From Actinomycetota bacterium (lineage in GTDB: Bacteria > Actinomycetota > Actinomycetes > S36-B12 > CAIYMF01): a stretch of 5,907 nucleotides of DNA. Under the pieces are notes generated by a model. It ran no database searches. It saw only the letters and a program-made list of their open reading frames with translations, and was not told the origin of the DNA. Where the stretch lies: contig WLOZ01000135.1 of assembly GCA_009699025.1 (NCBI GenBank), positions 1-5,907 on the forward strand, in the 5' to 3' direction. Both the position numbers and the translations under genes were made by a program. This document shows positions 1-5,751 of this stretch, in pieces. Each line of letters opens with the position of its first letter. Position 1 is the first letter of the stretch.

Positions 1-207
1 GTGCACCACAGCAGGGCCACCCTCGAAGGTGCGCGCGGCACGTATGCCTCGGCCCGTCGCGAGCTCGCTGAGACGCTGCCGCCCGAGGTGATTTCCGAGG
101 TATTGGCGGTGCTCGAGTCGGAGGGCGCGAGGCTGGCGGCCACGCTGCGCGAGGTCGAACTGGTTGACGAGGCTATCGCCGGAACCCGCTGGCAGCCACG
201 TCTATAG
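1..207 (+). CDS. C-terminal end of an unidentified helical protein (5' end probably outside window)
   Basis: This is an open frame of 68 codons ending in TAG at 205-207. Codon use is typical of a real GC-rich gene, with mostly G or C in third positions. The frame is open from the first base. The GTG at position 1 could be an internal Val or a true start; with no upstream sequence I treat the gene as 5'-partial. The product is predicted to be almost entirely alpha-helical: charged, Ala/Glu/Arg-rich helices around residues 8-25 and 29-60, with a Pro-Pro break near 27-28 and a short basic tail ending WQPRL. There are no Cys, membrane segments or catalytic motifs. I do not recognise the family; a C-terminal dimerisation helix of a regulator is possible but unsupported. 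It lies 73 bp upstream of the xylulokinase gene on the same strand. Confidence 0.6.
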   Translation: MHHSRATLEGARGTYASARRELAETLPPEVISEVLAVLESEGARLAATLREVELVDEAIAGTRWQPRL

Positions 208-267
208 CGGGACCTGCGGGAAAACGAGGGGAAGGTCGTCGCTCGGGGTCGCCGGAGACGCATGTTC

Positions 268-273
268 TACTCT
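268..273 (+). promoter_or_regulatory. Candidate -10 hexamer (TACTCT) for a near-leaderless xylB transcript
   Basis: TACTCT matches the actinobacterial TANNNT -10 pattern. Its last base is 7 nt before the expected start site, which would fall at 280-281, on or next to the A of the xylB ATG. No Shine-Dalgarno sequence lies within 5-12 nt of that ATG; the nearest GGAG, at 253-256, is too far away. Both observations fit a leaderless mRNA, which is common in actinobacteria. I see no convincing -35 box. The hexamer is flanked by an inverted repeat, GACGC (257-261) and GCGTC (276-280), which could be a regulator site. Confidence 0.35.
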
Positions 274-280
274 AGGCGTC

Positions 281-1660
281 ATGGCACTCGTCGCAGGAAT
301 CGACTCATCGACCCAGACCACCAAGGTCGTGGTGGTCGACGCCGACACCGGCACGGTGGTCCGCGAGGGTCGGGCGCCTCACCCTGACGGCACCGAGTGC
401 GCGCCTGCCGCCTGGTGGCAGGCGTGGGAGGGGGCCAGCGGGGGACTCCTTGCCGATGTGGAGGCCATCGCTGTCGGAGGGCAGCAGCACGGCATGGTGC
501 TGATCGACGAGAACTCTGAGGTGGTGCGGCCCGCGCTGCTCTGGAACGACACCCGGTCGGCCGCCGACGCTGATGATCTGGTGGCCGAGTTCGGTGGTGC
601 CGCGGCCTGGGCGGAGGCTGTGGGCAGCGTGCCCGTGGCGTCATTCACGGTGACCAAGCTGCGCTGGATGGCACGCCACGAGCCCGAGTCGCTGGCGCGG
701 TCGCACATGGTGATGCTCCCGCACGATTGGTTGACGATGCGACTGAGGGGCGTGGGTGCCGCCGACGCCGTCACCGACCGAGGCGATGCCAGCGGCACCG
801 GGTACTGGTCTCCGGTCTCGGGTGGGTATCGCCACGACCTCCTCGCGCATGCCGCGGGTGGCGATGTGGCTGTGCCGCGCGTGGTCCCCCCGGGAGACGC
901 GGTGGGACACACACCCAGCGGAATACTGGTGGCCCCCGGAACCGGCGACAACATGGCGGCAGCCCTCGGGGTCGGGGCCGCGCCCGGTGATGTGGTGATC
1001 TCGCTCGGCACTTCGGGCACCGCGTTCGCGGTTTCCGACTCGCCCACCACTGACTCAACCGGCGCGGTCGCAGGCTTCGCCGATGCGACCGGCCGCTACC
1101 TGCCACTGGTGTGCACGCTCAATGCTGCGCGGGTGCTGAGCGCCACGGCGTCGCTGCTGGGGGTGACCCTCGAGGAGTTCAGCGACCTCGCGCTCTCCGC
1201 CGACCCCGGGTCCGGAGGACTCACGCTGGTGCCCTATCTCGATGGCGAGCGCACCCCCAACCTTCCTCATGCCACAGGCTCCCTGCACGGCATCACCCGC
1301 GACAGCCTGAGTCCAGCGAACCTCGCGCGCGCGGCAGTCGAGGGCATGCTGTGTGGGCTCGCCGACGCCGTCGACGCCCTGCGATCGGCCGGAGTTCGCC
1401 CACGCCGCTTCCTGCTGATCGGGGGAGCGGCAGGCTCGCCCGCGGTTCAGGTGGTGGCCGCCAGCCTCTTCGGGGGTGAGGTCGTGGTGCCGCCGCCGGC
1501 CGAGTACGTCGCCCTCGGGGCCGCGCGACAGGCAGCCTGGGCCCTGCGCGGTACCACCGAGCCACCCGTGTGGTCGGCGTTGTCGGGCCGCATCGTCGCC
1601 GCCACCGCCCAGCCAGAGGTGCGAGCGCGTTTCGCCGAGGTGTCGGCACCGACTCGATGA
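281..1660 (+). CDS. xylB: Xylulokinase (FGGY-family carbohydrate kinase)
   Basis: The predicted 459-residue cytosolic kinase would phosphorylate D-xylulose with ATP to D-xylulose 5-phosphate, feeding the pentose phosphate pathway. The FGGY two-domain layout is complete. The N-terminal phosphate loop is [10 protein letters not shown] at residues 6-15, and the sugar-site segments are [11 protein letters not shown] (66-76) and [12 protein letters not shown] (87-98). The GDN motif has the likely catalytic base Asp223. The second phosphate motif is [10 protein letters not shown] (251-260), followed by YLDGERTP (329-336) and the adenosine-site glycines IGGAAGSP (390-397). The length fits actinobacterial XylB, slightly shorter than about 480-residue enterobacterial forms. 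The ATG at 281 is chosen because the family N-terminus begins right there. The frame is open to a TTG at 164, but those 39 extra residues resemble no kinase and would overlap the upstream gene. The stop overlaps the next start (ATGA). A related pentulose or pentitol kinase cannot be fully excluded, but the QQHG and WND motifs favour xylulokinase. Confidence 0.88.
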   Translation: MALVAGIDSSTQTTKVVVVDADTGTVVREGRAPHPDGTECAPAAWWQAWEGASGGLLADVEAIAVGGQQHGMVLIDENSEVVRPALLWNDTRSAADADDLVAEFGGAAAWAEAVGSVPVASFTVTKLRWMARHEPESLARSHMVMLPHDWLTMRLRGVGAADAVTDRGDASGTGYWSPVSGGYRHDLLAHAAGGDVAVPRVVPPGDAVGHTPSGILVAPGTGDNMAAALGVGAAPGDVVISLGTSGTAFAVSDSPTTDSTGAVAGFADATGRYLPLVCTLNAARVLSATASLLGVTLEEFSDLALSADPGSGGLTLVPYLDGERTPNLPHATGSLHGITRDSLSPANLARAAVEGMLCGLADAVDALRSAGVRPRRFLLIGGAAGSPAVQVVAASLFGGEVVVPPPAEYVALGAARQAAWALRGTTEPPVWSALSGRIVAATAQPEVRARFAEVSAPTR

Positions 1661-2745
1661 CGCGCTCTCGCTCACGAGCCCTCGTCGTCACCGCGGTGAC
1701 ATCGGCGCTCGTTCTTGCCGCCTGTGGTGCCACCAACTCGAGCGCCCCCGCGTCAAGCACGGCCGCTCCGGCCAAGGTCGGCGTCATCCTGCCTGACTCG
1801 TCGTCATCGGCCCGGTGGGAGACCGCTGACCGCCCGTATCTTGCCGAGGCCTTCACCGCGGCGGGCATCGAGTTCGATATCCAGAACGCTGGCGGCGACA
1901 AGGCCACGTTCACCACCCTCTGCGACGGCATGATCTCGGCCGGCGTCACTGTGCTGATGATCGTCAACCTCGACAGCGACACCGGTGCTGCCTGCGAGAA
2001 AAAGGCTGCGGCCCGAGGAATCAAGACAATCGATTACGACCGCCTCACCCTCGGTGGAGGTGCTGCCGTGTACGTATCGTTCGACAACGTGGCGGTGGGC
2101 AGGGCCGAAGGCGACGGGCTGGTCTCGTGCCTCAACGACGCCGGCGTCACCAGTGGAACCGTCGCGCTGCTCAACGGCTCGCCCACCGACAACAACGCCA
2201 CCCTGTTCAGGCAGGGCTACGAGAAGGCCATCACGAACGCAGGATTCACCATCGGCCAGAACCAGTCGGTTCCCGACTGGGACGACGTCAAAGGTGGCGT
2301 CATCTTCGAGCAGATGTTCACCAGCGACCCCACCATCGTTGGTGTTGTCGCGGCGAACGACGGCCTCGGCGGTGCTGTGATCGACGTGCTCGCCCAGAAC
2401 GGCCTCGCCGGCACAGTGCCCGTCACCGGTCAGGACGCCACGGACGAGGGTCTGACCCGCGTTCTCGAGGGTACGCAGTGCGTCACCGTCTACAAGGCCA
2501 TCAAGAAGGAGGCAGACACTGCCGCCGCCGCTGCTATCGCGCTGTCACGGGGTGAGGCTCCAGCCACTAACGGCGTCGTCATCGACACGGTCAGTGGACG
2601 GGATGTCCCGTCGGTGCTGCTTGAGCCTCAGGCGATCTTCAGGGACAACGTGAAGGACGTCCTCGTTGCCGGCTTCACCACCGCCTCCAGAATCTGTACC
2701 ACGGAGGCTGCCCAGGCCGCCTGTCTCGAGCTCGGAATTTCCTAG
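1657..2745 (+). CDS. xylF: Sugar ABC transporter substrate-binding lipoprotein, xylose type (XylF-like)
   Basis: The predicted 362-residue extracytoplasmic lipoprotein would bind D-xylose or a close pentose for an ABC importer. Residues 1-22 are a signal peptide (RSRSR basic start, hydrophobic core 8-20) with lipobox LAAC and lipidated Cys23, then a Ser/Ala/Pro linker to about residue 39. The mature part is a two-lobed periplasmic-binding-protein family 1 fold starting at KVGVILPDS. XylF-like marks are the RW pair (54-55), YDR (127-129), SFDN (141-144), [15 protein letters not shown] (174-188), AANDGLGG (232-239), GQD (258-260) and GTQCVTVYK (272-280). The mature region has six further cysteines (89, 113, 158, 275, 347, 356), so disulfides are possible; the last two sit in a short C-terminal tail. 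The start is the ATG in the ATGA overlap with xylB. No close Shine-Dalgarno is present, so translation probably depends on coupling. No ATPase or permease gene follows, so the partner transporter must lie elsewhere. The exact sugar is inferred. Confidence 0.85.
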   Translation: MTRSRSRALVVTAVTSALVLAACGATNSSAPASSTAAPAKVGVILPDSSSSARWETADRPYLAEAFTAAGIEFDIQNAGGDKATFTTLCDGMISAGVTVLMIVNLDSDTGAACEKKAAARGIKTIDYDRLTLGGGAAVYVSFDNVAVGRAEGDGLVSCLNDAGVTSGTVALLNGSPTDNNATLFRQGYEKAITNAGFTIGQNQSVPDWDDVKGGVIFEQMFTSDPTIVGVVAANDGLGGAVIDVLAQNGLAGTVPVTGQDATDEGLTRVLEGTQCVTVYKAIKKEADTAAAAAIALSRGEAPATNGVVIDTVSGRDVPSVLLEPQAIFRDNVKDVLVAGFTTASRICTTEAAQAACLELGIS

Positions 2746-2749
2746 CACC

Positions 2750-2768
2750 GGCGGGCGGTTCGCCCGCC
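2750..2768 (+). terminator. GC-rich terminator hairpin after the xylB-xylF unit
   Basis: The arms GGCGGGCG (2750-2757) and CGCCCGCC (2761-2768) form a perfect 8-bp stem with a GTT loop, starting 5 nt after the lipoprotein stop codon. Only two T residues follow, so it lacks a classic U-tract, which is usual for actinobacterial terminators. Its position and stability make it the likely end of the xylB-xylF transcript. Confidence 0.65.
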
Positions 2769-2780
2769 TTGAGACAGAGG
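2766..2780 (+). repeat. Direct repeat copy 1 (GCCTTGAGACAGAGG)
   Basis: This 15-nt sequence recurs at 2958-2971 with a single T missing; TGAGACAGAGG is identical in both copies. The left end overlaps the right arm of the terminator hairpin. The two copies sit close to the two ends of the 242-bp gap between the lipoprotein gene and dxs. Function unknown. Confidence 0.55.
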
Positions 2781-2847
2781 GTTGACCCCCGCTCGCTACC
2801 ATGCTCGAGTCGCTGCACTCGATGGTCGAGTGACTGCCAAGGTCAAC
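2781..2847 (+). repeat. Nested inverted-repeat structure built on TCGAGT/ACTCGA
   Basis: The outer arms GTTGACC (2781-2787) and GGTCAAC (2841-2847) are exact reverse complements. Nested inside them, in order, are CTCG (2792-2795) with CGAG (2827-2830), ACCAT (2798-2802) with ATGGT (2822-2826), and CGAGT (2806-2810) with ACTCG (2817-2821) around the loop CGCTGC. The core can also be read as three 6-bp units: TCGAGT (2805-2810), ACTCGA (2817-2822) and TCGAGT (2826-2831). The middle unit could pair with either neighbour, giving two mutually exclusive hairpins. This could be a folded RNA leader, a multi-site operator or a dispersed repeat; the sequence alone does not decide. No gene is visible here. 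Confidence 0.5.
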
Positions 2848-2900
2848 TCTCCGACACCTCGTCCGCTCGGGCGCCACCGGTGTGGTGTGAGGGCTCCAGA

Positions 2901-2921
2901 GCGCACAGAATCATGCTGCGC
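2901..2921 (+). promoter_or_regulatory. Dyad GCGCA-N11-TGCGC upstream of the dxs -10 candidate
   Basis: GCGCA (2901-2905) and TGCGC (2917-2921) form an inverted repeat that ends 3 nt before the TAGAAT -10 candidate, covering the normal -35 and spacer region. That is a plausible place for a repressor or activator to bind. Five-base GC-rich arms can arise by chance, so this is only a candidate. Confidence 0.25.
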
Positions 2922-2924
2922 GCC

Positions 2925-2930
2925 TAGAAT
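2925..2930 (+). promoter_or_regulatory. Candidate dxs promoter -10 hexamer (TAGAAT)
   Basis: TAGAAT is one base from the consensus TATAAT and is the best -10 match in the gap before dxs. It would start transcription near 2937 and leave a leader of about 50 nt that includes the ribosome binding site. No recognisable TTGACA-like -35 lies 16-18 nt upstream, and no TGn extension is present, so it would be a -10-dependent or activator-dependent promoter. Confidence 0.4.
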
Positions 2931-2957
2931 GAAGGTTAATGACCCACCCGCGCGTGG

Positions 2958-2971
2958 GCCTGAGACAGAGG
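2958..2971 (+). repeat. Direct repeat copy 2 (GCCTGAGACAGAGG)
   Basis: This is the second copy of the sequence at 2766-2780, lacking one T. It ends one base before the dxs ribosome binding site, so in the dxs transcript it lies in the leader just upstream of the initiation region. Confidence 0.55.
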
Positions 2972-2972
2972 C

Positions 2973-2978
2973 GGAGGG
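2973..2978 (+). promoter_or_regulatory. Ribosome binding site of dxs (GGAGGG)
   Basis: GGAGGG ends 9 nt before the ATG at 2988 and supports that start. It is the strongest Shine-Dalgarno sequence in the window; neither xylB nor the lipoprotein gene has one at the proper distance. Confidence 0.7.
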
Positions 2979-2987
2979 CGCTACGTT

Positions 2988-4910
2988 ATGGGTGTGCTCG
3001 GCGCGATCCAGTCTCCCCGCGACCTCCAGGCGGTGTCGGTCGACGACCTACCCGCTCTGTCGGCCGAGATTCGAACCTTCCTCATCGACAAGGTCTCGCG
3101 CACCGGTGGACACCTCGGACCCAACCTCGGTGTGGTCGAGCTCACCGTCGCGATTCACCGCAGTTTCACCTCGCCCCACGACGTCATCATCTGGGACACC
3201 GGCCACCAGGCGTACGTGCACAAAATGCTCACCGGTCGCTCGGGAGACTTCGACACGCTGCGGCAGGCCGGCGGGCTGTCAGGGTACCCATCCCGGGCCG
3301 AGAGCGAGCACGACGTTGTCGAGAACAGCCACGCCTCGACGTCGCTCGGGTGGGCCGATGGAGTAGCCACCGCGCTGAGGCTGCGCGGTGAGCTCGGCCA
3401 GCGTCACGTGGTCGCTGTGGTGGGCGACGGCGCCCTCACCGGCGGCATGGCCTGGGAGGCGCTCAACAACATCGCCGCGGCGCACGACCGTCCTCTTGTC
3501 ATCGTGGTCAATGACAATGAGCGGTCGTACTCACCCACGATCGGAGGGCTCGCTCACCACCTCGCGACCCTGCGCACCACCGGTGGGTACGAGCGATTCC
3601 TGCACTGGGGTAAGCGCACCCTAGGGCGCACGCCGGTGGTGGGTGCTCCCGTGTACGAGGCCCTGCACGGTATGAAGAAGGGGCTCAAGGACATCGTCGC
3701 TCCTCAGGGGTTGTTCGAGGACCTCGGGCTCAAGTACATCGGCCCGGTCGACGGTCACGACGTTGTGGCCCTCGAGCACGCGCTGAACCTGGCCAAGGGG
3801 TTTGAGGGCCCGGTCATCGTGCACGCACTCACCGAGAAGGGGCGGGGATACCAGCCCGCACTCGACGATGAGGCCGAGAGATTCCACGCTGTCGGAGTGG
3901 TCGACCCCGACACCGGCAAGCCGCTGTCGGCCAGCGGCCCCACCTGGACCAGCACCTTCGCCGACCAACTGGTCGACATCGGCAGCCGTCGCCCCGACGT
4001 GGTAGCCATTACGGCCGCGATGCTCGGGCCCGTTGGCCTCACCCGGTTCCAGCAGGCATTCCCCGAGCGCACTATCGACGTCGGAATCGCCGAACAGCAC
4101 GCCGCCACCTCGGCTGCCGGCATGGCCTTCGCCGGAATGCACCCCGTGGTGGCCCTCTACGCCACCTTCCTCAACCGTGCCTTCGACCAGGTGCTGATGG
4201 ACTGTGCGCTGCACGGCGCGGGAGTCACGTTCGTGCTCGACCGTGCGGGAGTCACGGGCGACGACGGCGCCAGTCACAACGGCATGTGGGACCTGTCTGT
4301 GCTGCAGGTGGTTCCGGGCGTGCGGGTGGCGGCGCCGCGTGACGGCGTGCAGTTGCGCAGTCTGCTCGACGAGGCGGTCGAGGTCGATGACGCGCCCACG
4401 GTGGTGCGTTTCCCCAAGGGAGCGCTCGGGCCCGAAGTGCGGTCGATCGACTCGGTGGGTGGCCTTGATGTACTGCACCGCGTCGGCGACGATGACGTGT
4501 TGCTGGTGAGCGTGGGCGCGGTGGCCCCTCTGGTGCTCGACGTCGCCGAGCGGCTCGGGGCTCAGGGAATCGGTGTCACGGTGGTCGACCCGCGGTGGGT
4601 GATTCCTGTGAGCCCCGACCTAGCCGGACTCGCTGCCCGCTTCCGGATGGTCGCCACGGTCGAGGACAACGGCCGTGCCGCGGGCGTCGGCTCGGCAGTG
4701 TCGCAGGCCTTGCGCGACGCAGGCGTGTTCACCCCCGCCCGTGACTTCGGGATCCCGCGCGAGTTCCTCGACCACGGTAAGCGCGCCGAAGTTCTGGTGC
4801 GCATCGGCCTCACGGCCCAGGATGTCGCTCGCGAAATCGTCGGTACGGTCGCCGGGCTGGCAGAGGCACGCGACCAGCAGGTAACGCCCTCAATCGACGG
4901 GCTCAGGTGA
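2988..4910 (+). CDS. dxs: 1-deoxy-D-xylulose-5-phosphate synthase (Dxs)
   Basis: Dxs condenses pyruvate with glyceraldehyde 3-phosphate, using thiamine diphosphate and Mg2+, to give 1-deoxy-D-xylulose 5-phosphate and CO2. This is the first step of the MEP pathway to isoprenoids and also feeds thiamine and pyridoxal synthesis in many bacteria. The 640-residue product is full length. Domain I contains [12 protein letters not shown] (37-48), GHQAYVHK (72-79), the thiamine diphosphate motif GDGALTGG (146-153) and the metal-site NDN (175-177). His300 lies in the FHAV segment. Domain II has VGIAEQHAA with catalytic Glu369, [12 protein letters not shown] (391-402) and [18 protein letters not shown] (418-435) with His430; the SHNGMWD form matches actinobacterial Dxs rather than the enterobacterial THxGxFD form. 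Domain III, a transketolase C-terminal fold, covers roughly 500-620. GGAGGG at 2973-2978 supports the ATG. All key residues are present. It converges with a minus-strand gene 19 bp away. Confidence 0.97.
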   Translation: MGVLGAIQSPRDLQAVSVDDLPALSAEIRTFLIDKVSRTGGHLGPNLGVVELTVAIHRSFTSPHDVIIWDTGHQAYVHKMLTGRSGDFDTLRQAGGLSGYPSRAESEHDVVENSHASTSLGWADGVATALRLRGELGQRHVVAVVGDGALTGGMAWEALNNIAAAHDRPLVIVVNDNERSYSPTIGGLAHHLATLRTTGGYERFLHWGKRTLGRTPVVGAPVYEALHGMKKGLKDIVAPQGLFEDLGLKYIGPVDGHDVVALEHALNLAKGFEGPVIVHALTEKGRGYQPALDDEAERFHAVGVVDPDTGKPLSASGPTWTSTFADQLVDIGSRRPDVVAITAAMLGPVGLTRFQQAFPERTIDVGIAEQHAATSAAGMAFAGMHPVVALYATFLNRAFDQVLMDCALHGAGVTFVLDRAGVTGDDGASHNGMWDLSVLQVVPGVRVAAPRDGVQLRSLLDEAVEVDDAPTVVRFPKGALGPEVRSIDSVGGLDVLHRVGDDDVLLVSVGAVAPLVLDVAERLGAQGIGVTVVDPRWVIPVSPDLAGLAARFRMVATVEDNGRAAGVGSAVSQALRDAGVFTPARDFGIPREFLDHGKRAEVLVRIGLTAQDVAREIVGTVAGLAEARDQQVTPSIDGLR

Positions 4911-4915
4911 CCTGA
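4903..4915. repeat. 13-bp palindrome across the dxs stop codon
   Basis: TCAGGT-G-ACCTGA is perfectly symmetric about one base and includes the dxs TGA stop (4908-4910). As RNA it could form only a 5-bp stem with a TGA loop, too weak to be a clear terminator. It sits where dxs and the minus-strand gene converge, in a gap of only 19 bp (4911-4929) with no better terminator visible. Confidence 0.35.
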
Positions 4916-4929
4916 ACCGAGCGCATGGA

Positions 4930-5742
4930 CTAGCGGAAACCCTCCTCTGCCGTAAGCCCAGTCGCACGGTGGGTGCCGCCCTCGCGCACCTGCACCACCT
5001 CGTCGCGGGTGATCAGGAGGGGGCGGGCGAACCCGCGCTGGTACTCGTCGACGGTGGCCGCGGCACTGGCAGCGAAGAGTGGGTCGATGCGCCCGAGGTC
5101 GAGCCAACCGTGGGTGCGCAACGGAACCGCCGCGCTGCGCATGCCCGTTGCGTCGACTGACACGATTTGCTCGCGAAATAGTGGCGACGACAGCAGGGTT
5201 GGCACGTCGCAGTCGCCGACGCAGCGCAGGGTGCTCAGCGGGTCGCGAGCAAGTCGGGCGACGGCGTAGGCCACCATCTCCTCGCGGTACTCGCTGGCCC
5301 TCACCCACGACTCCGAGGGCTCGATACCAGCGGCACTAGTGAGCGTCGGGTCGAGCACCACGACCGCCTCGGGGTCTGGCCCGAGGCCGCGAATCCCTAG
5401 GCCCGAATCGAGGGAGCCACCCGCGACGGAGTCGCGGATCCACAGCGGGCCGGGGTGTAGGGCATGACCCACAGGAAGTGACACCGGCCTGATGAGCGCA
5501 AGGCGCTGTAGCGCCGACATGCTGGCCAACTGAAGTCGGGCGCCCACCCAGACGCGGGCGGCGCGCAGGGCGCGCGAGTCGTCGGGGTCGTGGGGGCTCA
5601 CCGCGTGCTCGAGTTCGTCCCACCCGATGTCGACCAGTGCAGCAACACGGATTCCGTGGGTGGTGACGTCGAGGTCGAGGTCGTCGAGCACGCTGACTCC
5701 GAGCGCCAGCCGACGCAGGGACAGGTGCTGGACTCCGGACAC
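4930..5742 (-). CDS. Conserved-looking hypothetical protein, family not recognised
   Basis: A minus-strand gene of 270 codons before its TAG stop (4930-4932), with strong GC-rich codon bias. The product looks soluble: no signal peptide, transmembrane segment, Cys cluster or nucleotide-binding loop. Visible features are an Asp/Leu-rich N-terminal part (19-46), an Arg/Ala/Leu helix (57-83), a Gly/Asp stretch WIRDSVAGGSLDSGLGIRG (101-119), VVVLDPTL (127-134), a helix around 151-166, and a C-terminal part with HGWLDLGRIDPLF (211-223) and PLLITRDEVVQVREGG (241-256). I assign no function. The GTG start at 5742 has no Shine-Dalgarno. An in-frame GTG at 5691-5689, codon 18, is preceded by GGAG with 5 nt spacing and could be the true start, giving 253 residues. 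The gene begins 9 bp after the fadB stop, in the same frame, so the two are probably in one operon. Confidence 0.8.
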   Translation of the reverse strand: MSGVQHLSLRRLALGVSVLDDLDLDVTTHGIRVAALVDIGWDELEHAVSPHDPDDSRALRAARVWVGARLQLASMSALQRLALIRPVSLPVGHALHPGPLWIRDSVAGGSLDSGLGIRGLGPDPEAVVVLDPTLTSAAGIEPSESWVRASEYREEMVAYAVARLARDPLSTLRCVGDCDVPTLLSSPLFREQIVSVDATGMRSAAVPLRTHGWLDLGRIDPLFAASAAATVDEYQRGFARPLLITRDEVVQVREGGTHRATGLTAEEGFR

Positions 5743-5751
5743 GTGTCGAGC

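Noticed and set aside
164..280. In-frame extension of xylB upstream to a TTG at 164
   Set aside because: The extra 39 residues resemble no FGGY kinase, overlap the upstream gene, and the family N-terminus begins exactly at the ATG at 281.
1293..2024. Minus-strand open frame across the xylB-xylF junction
   Set aside because: It is antisense to two confidently identified genes, and its Arg/Pro-rich translation is typical of a shadow frame.
2782..2810. TTGACC at 2782-2787 as a -35 box
   Set aside because: At 16-18 bp spacing the downstream hexamers (such as CTCGAG or TCGAGT) are poor -10 matches, and TACCAT lies only 9 bp away.
2875..2887. CACCGGTG palindrome and CACC/GGTG mini-dyad in the gap
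   Set aside because: Eight-base GC-rich palindromes are frequent by chance in such DNA, and it has no clear placement relative to a promoter.
2958..2987. Thiamine pyrophosphate riboswitch before dxs, suggested by a CTGAGA sequence
   Set aside because: Only the short CTGAGA is present. The second conserved half (the CTGATCTGG and AATGCCAGCG type segments) is missing and there is too little room before the start codon.
2782..3366. Plus-strand open frame running from the gap into dxs
   Set aside because: It overlaps dxs in another frame and has no ribosome binding site or recognisable protein features; it is a GC-rich shadow frame.
4218..4258. Direct repeat GCGGGAGTCACG occurring twice within dxs
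   Set aside because: Both copies encode the A/G-G-V-T pieces of conserved Dxs sequence, so protein constraint and codon bias explain them.
3621..4478. Long minus-strand open frame (285 codons) inside dxs
   Set aside because: It lies wholly opposite a full-length, well-supported Dxs; long antisense frames are expected in GC-rich coding DNA.
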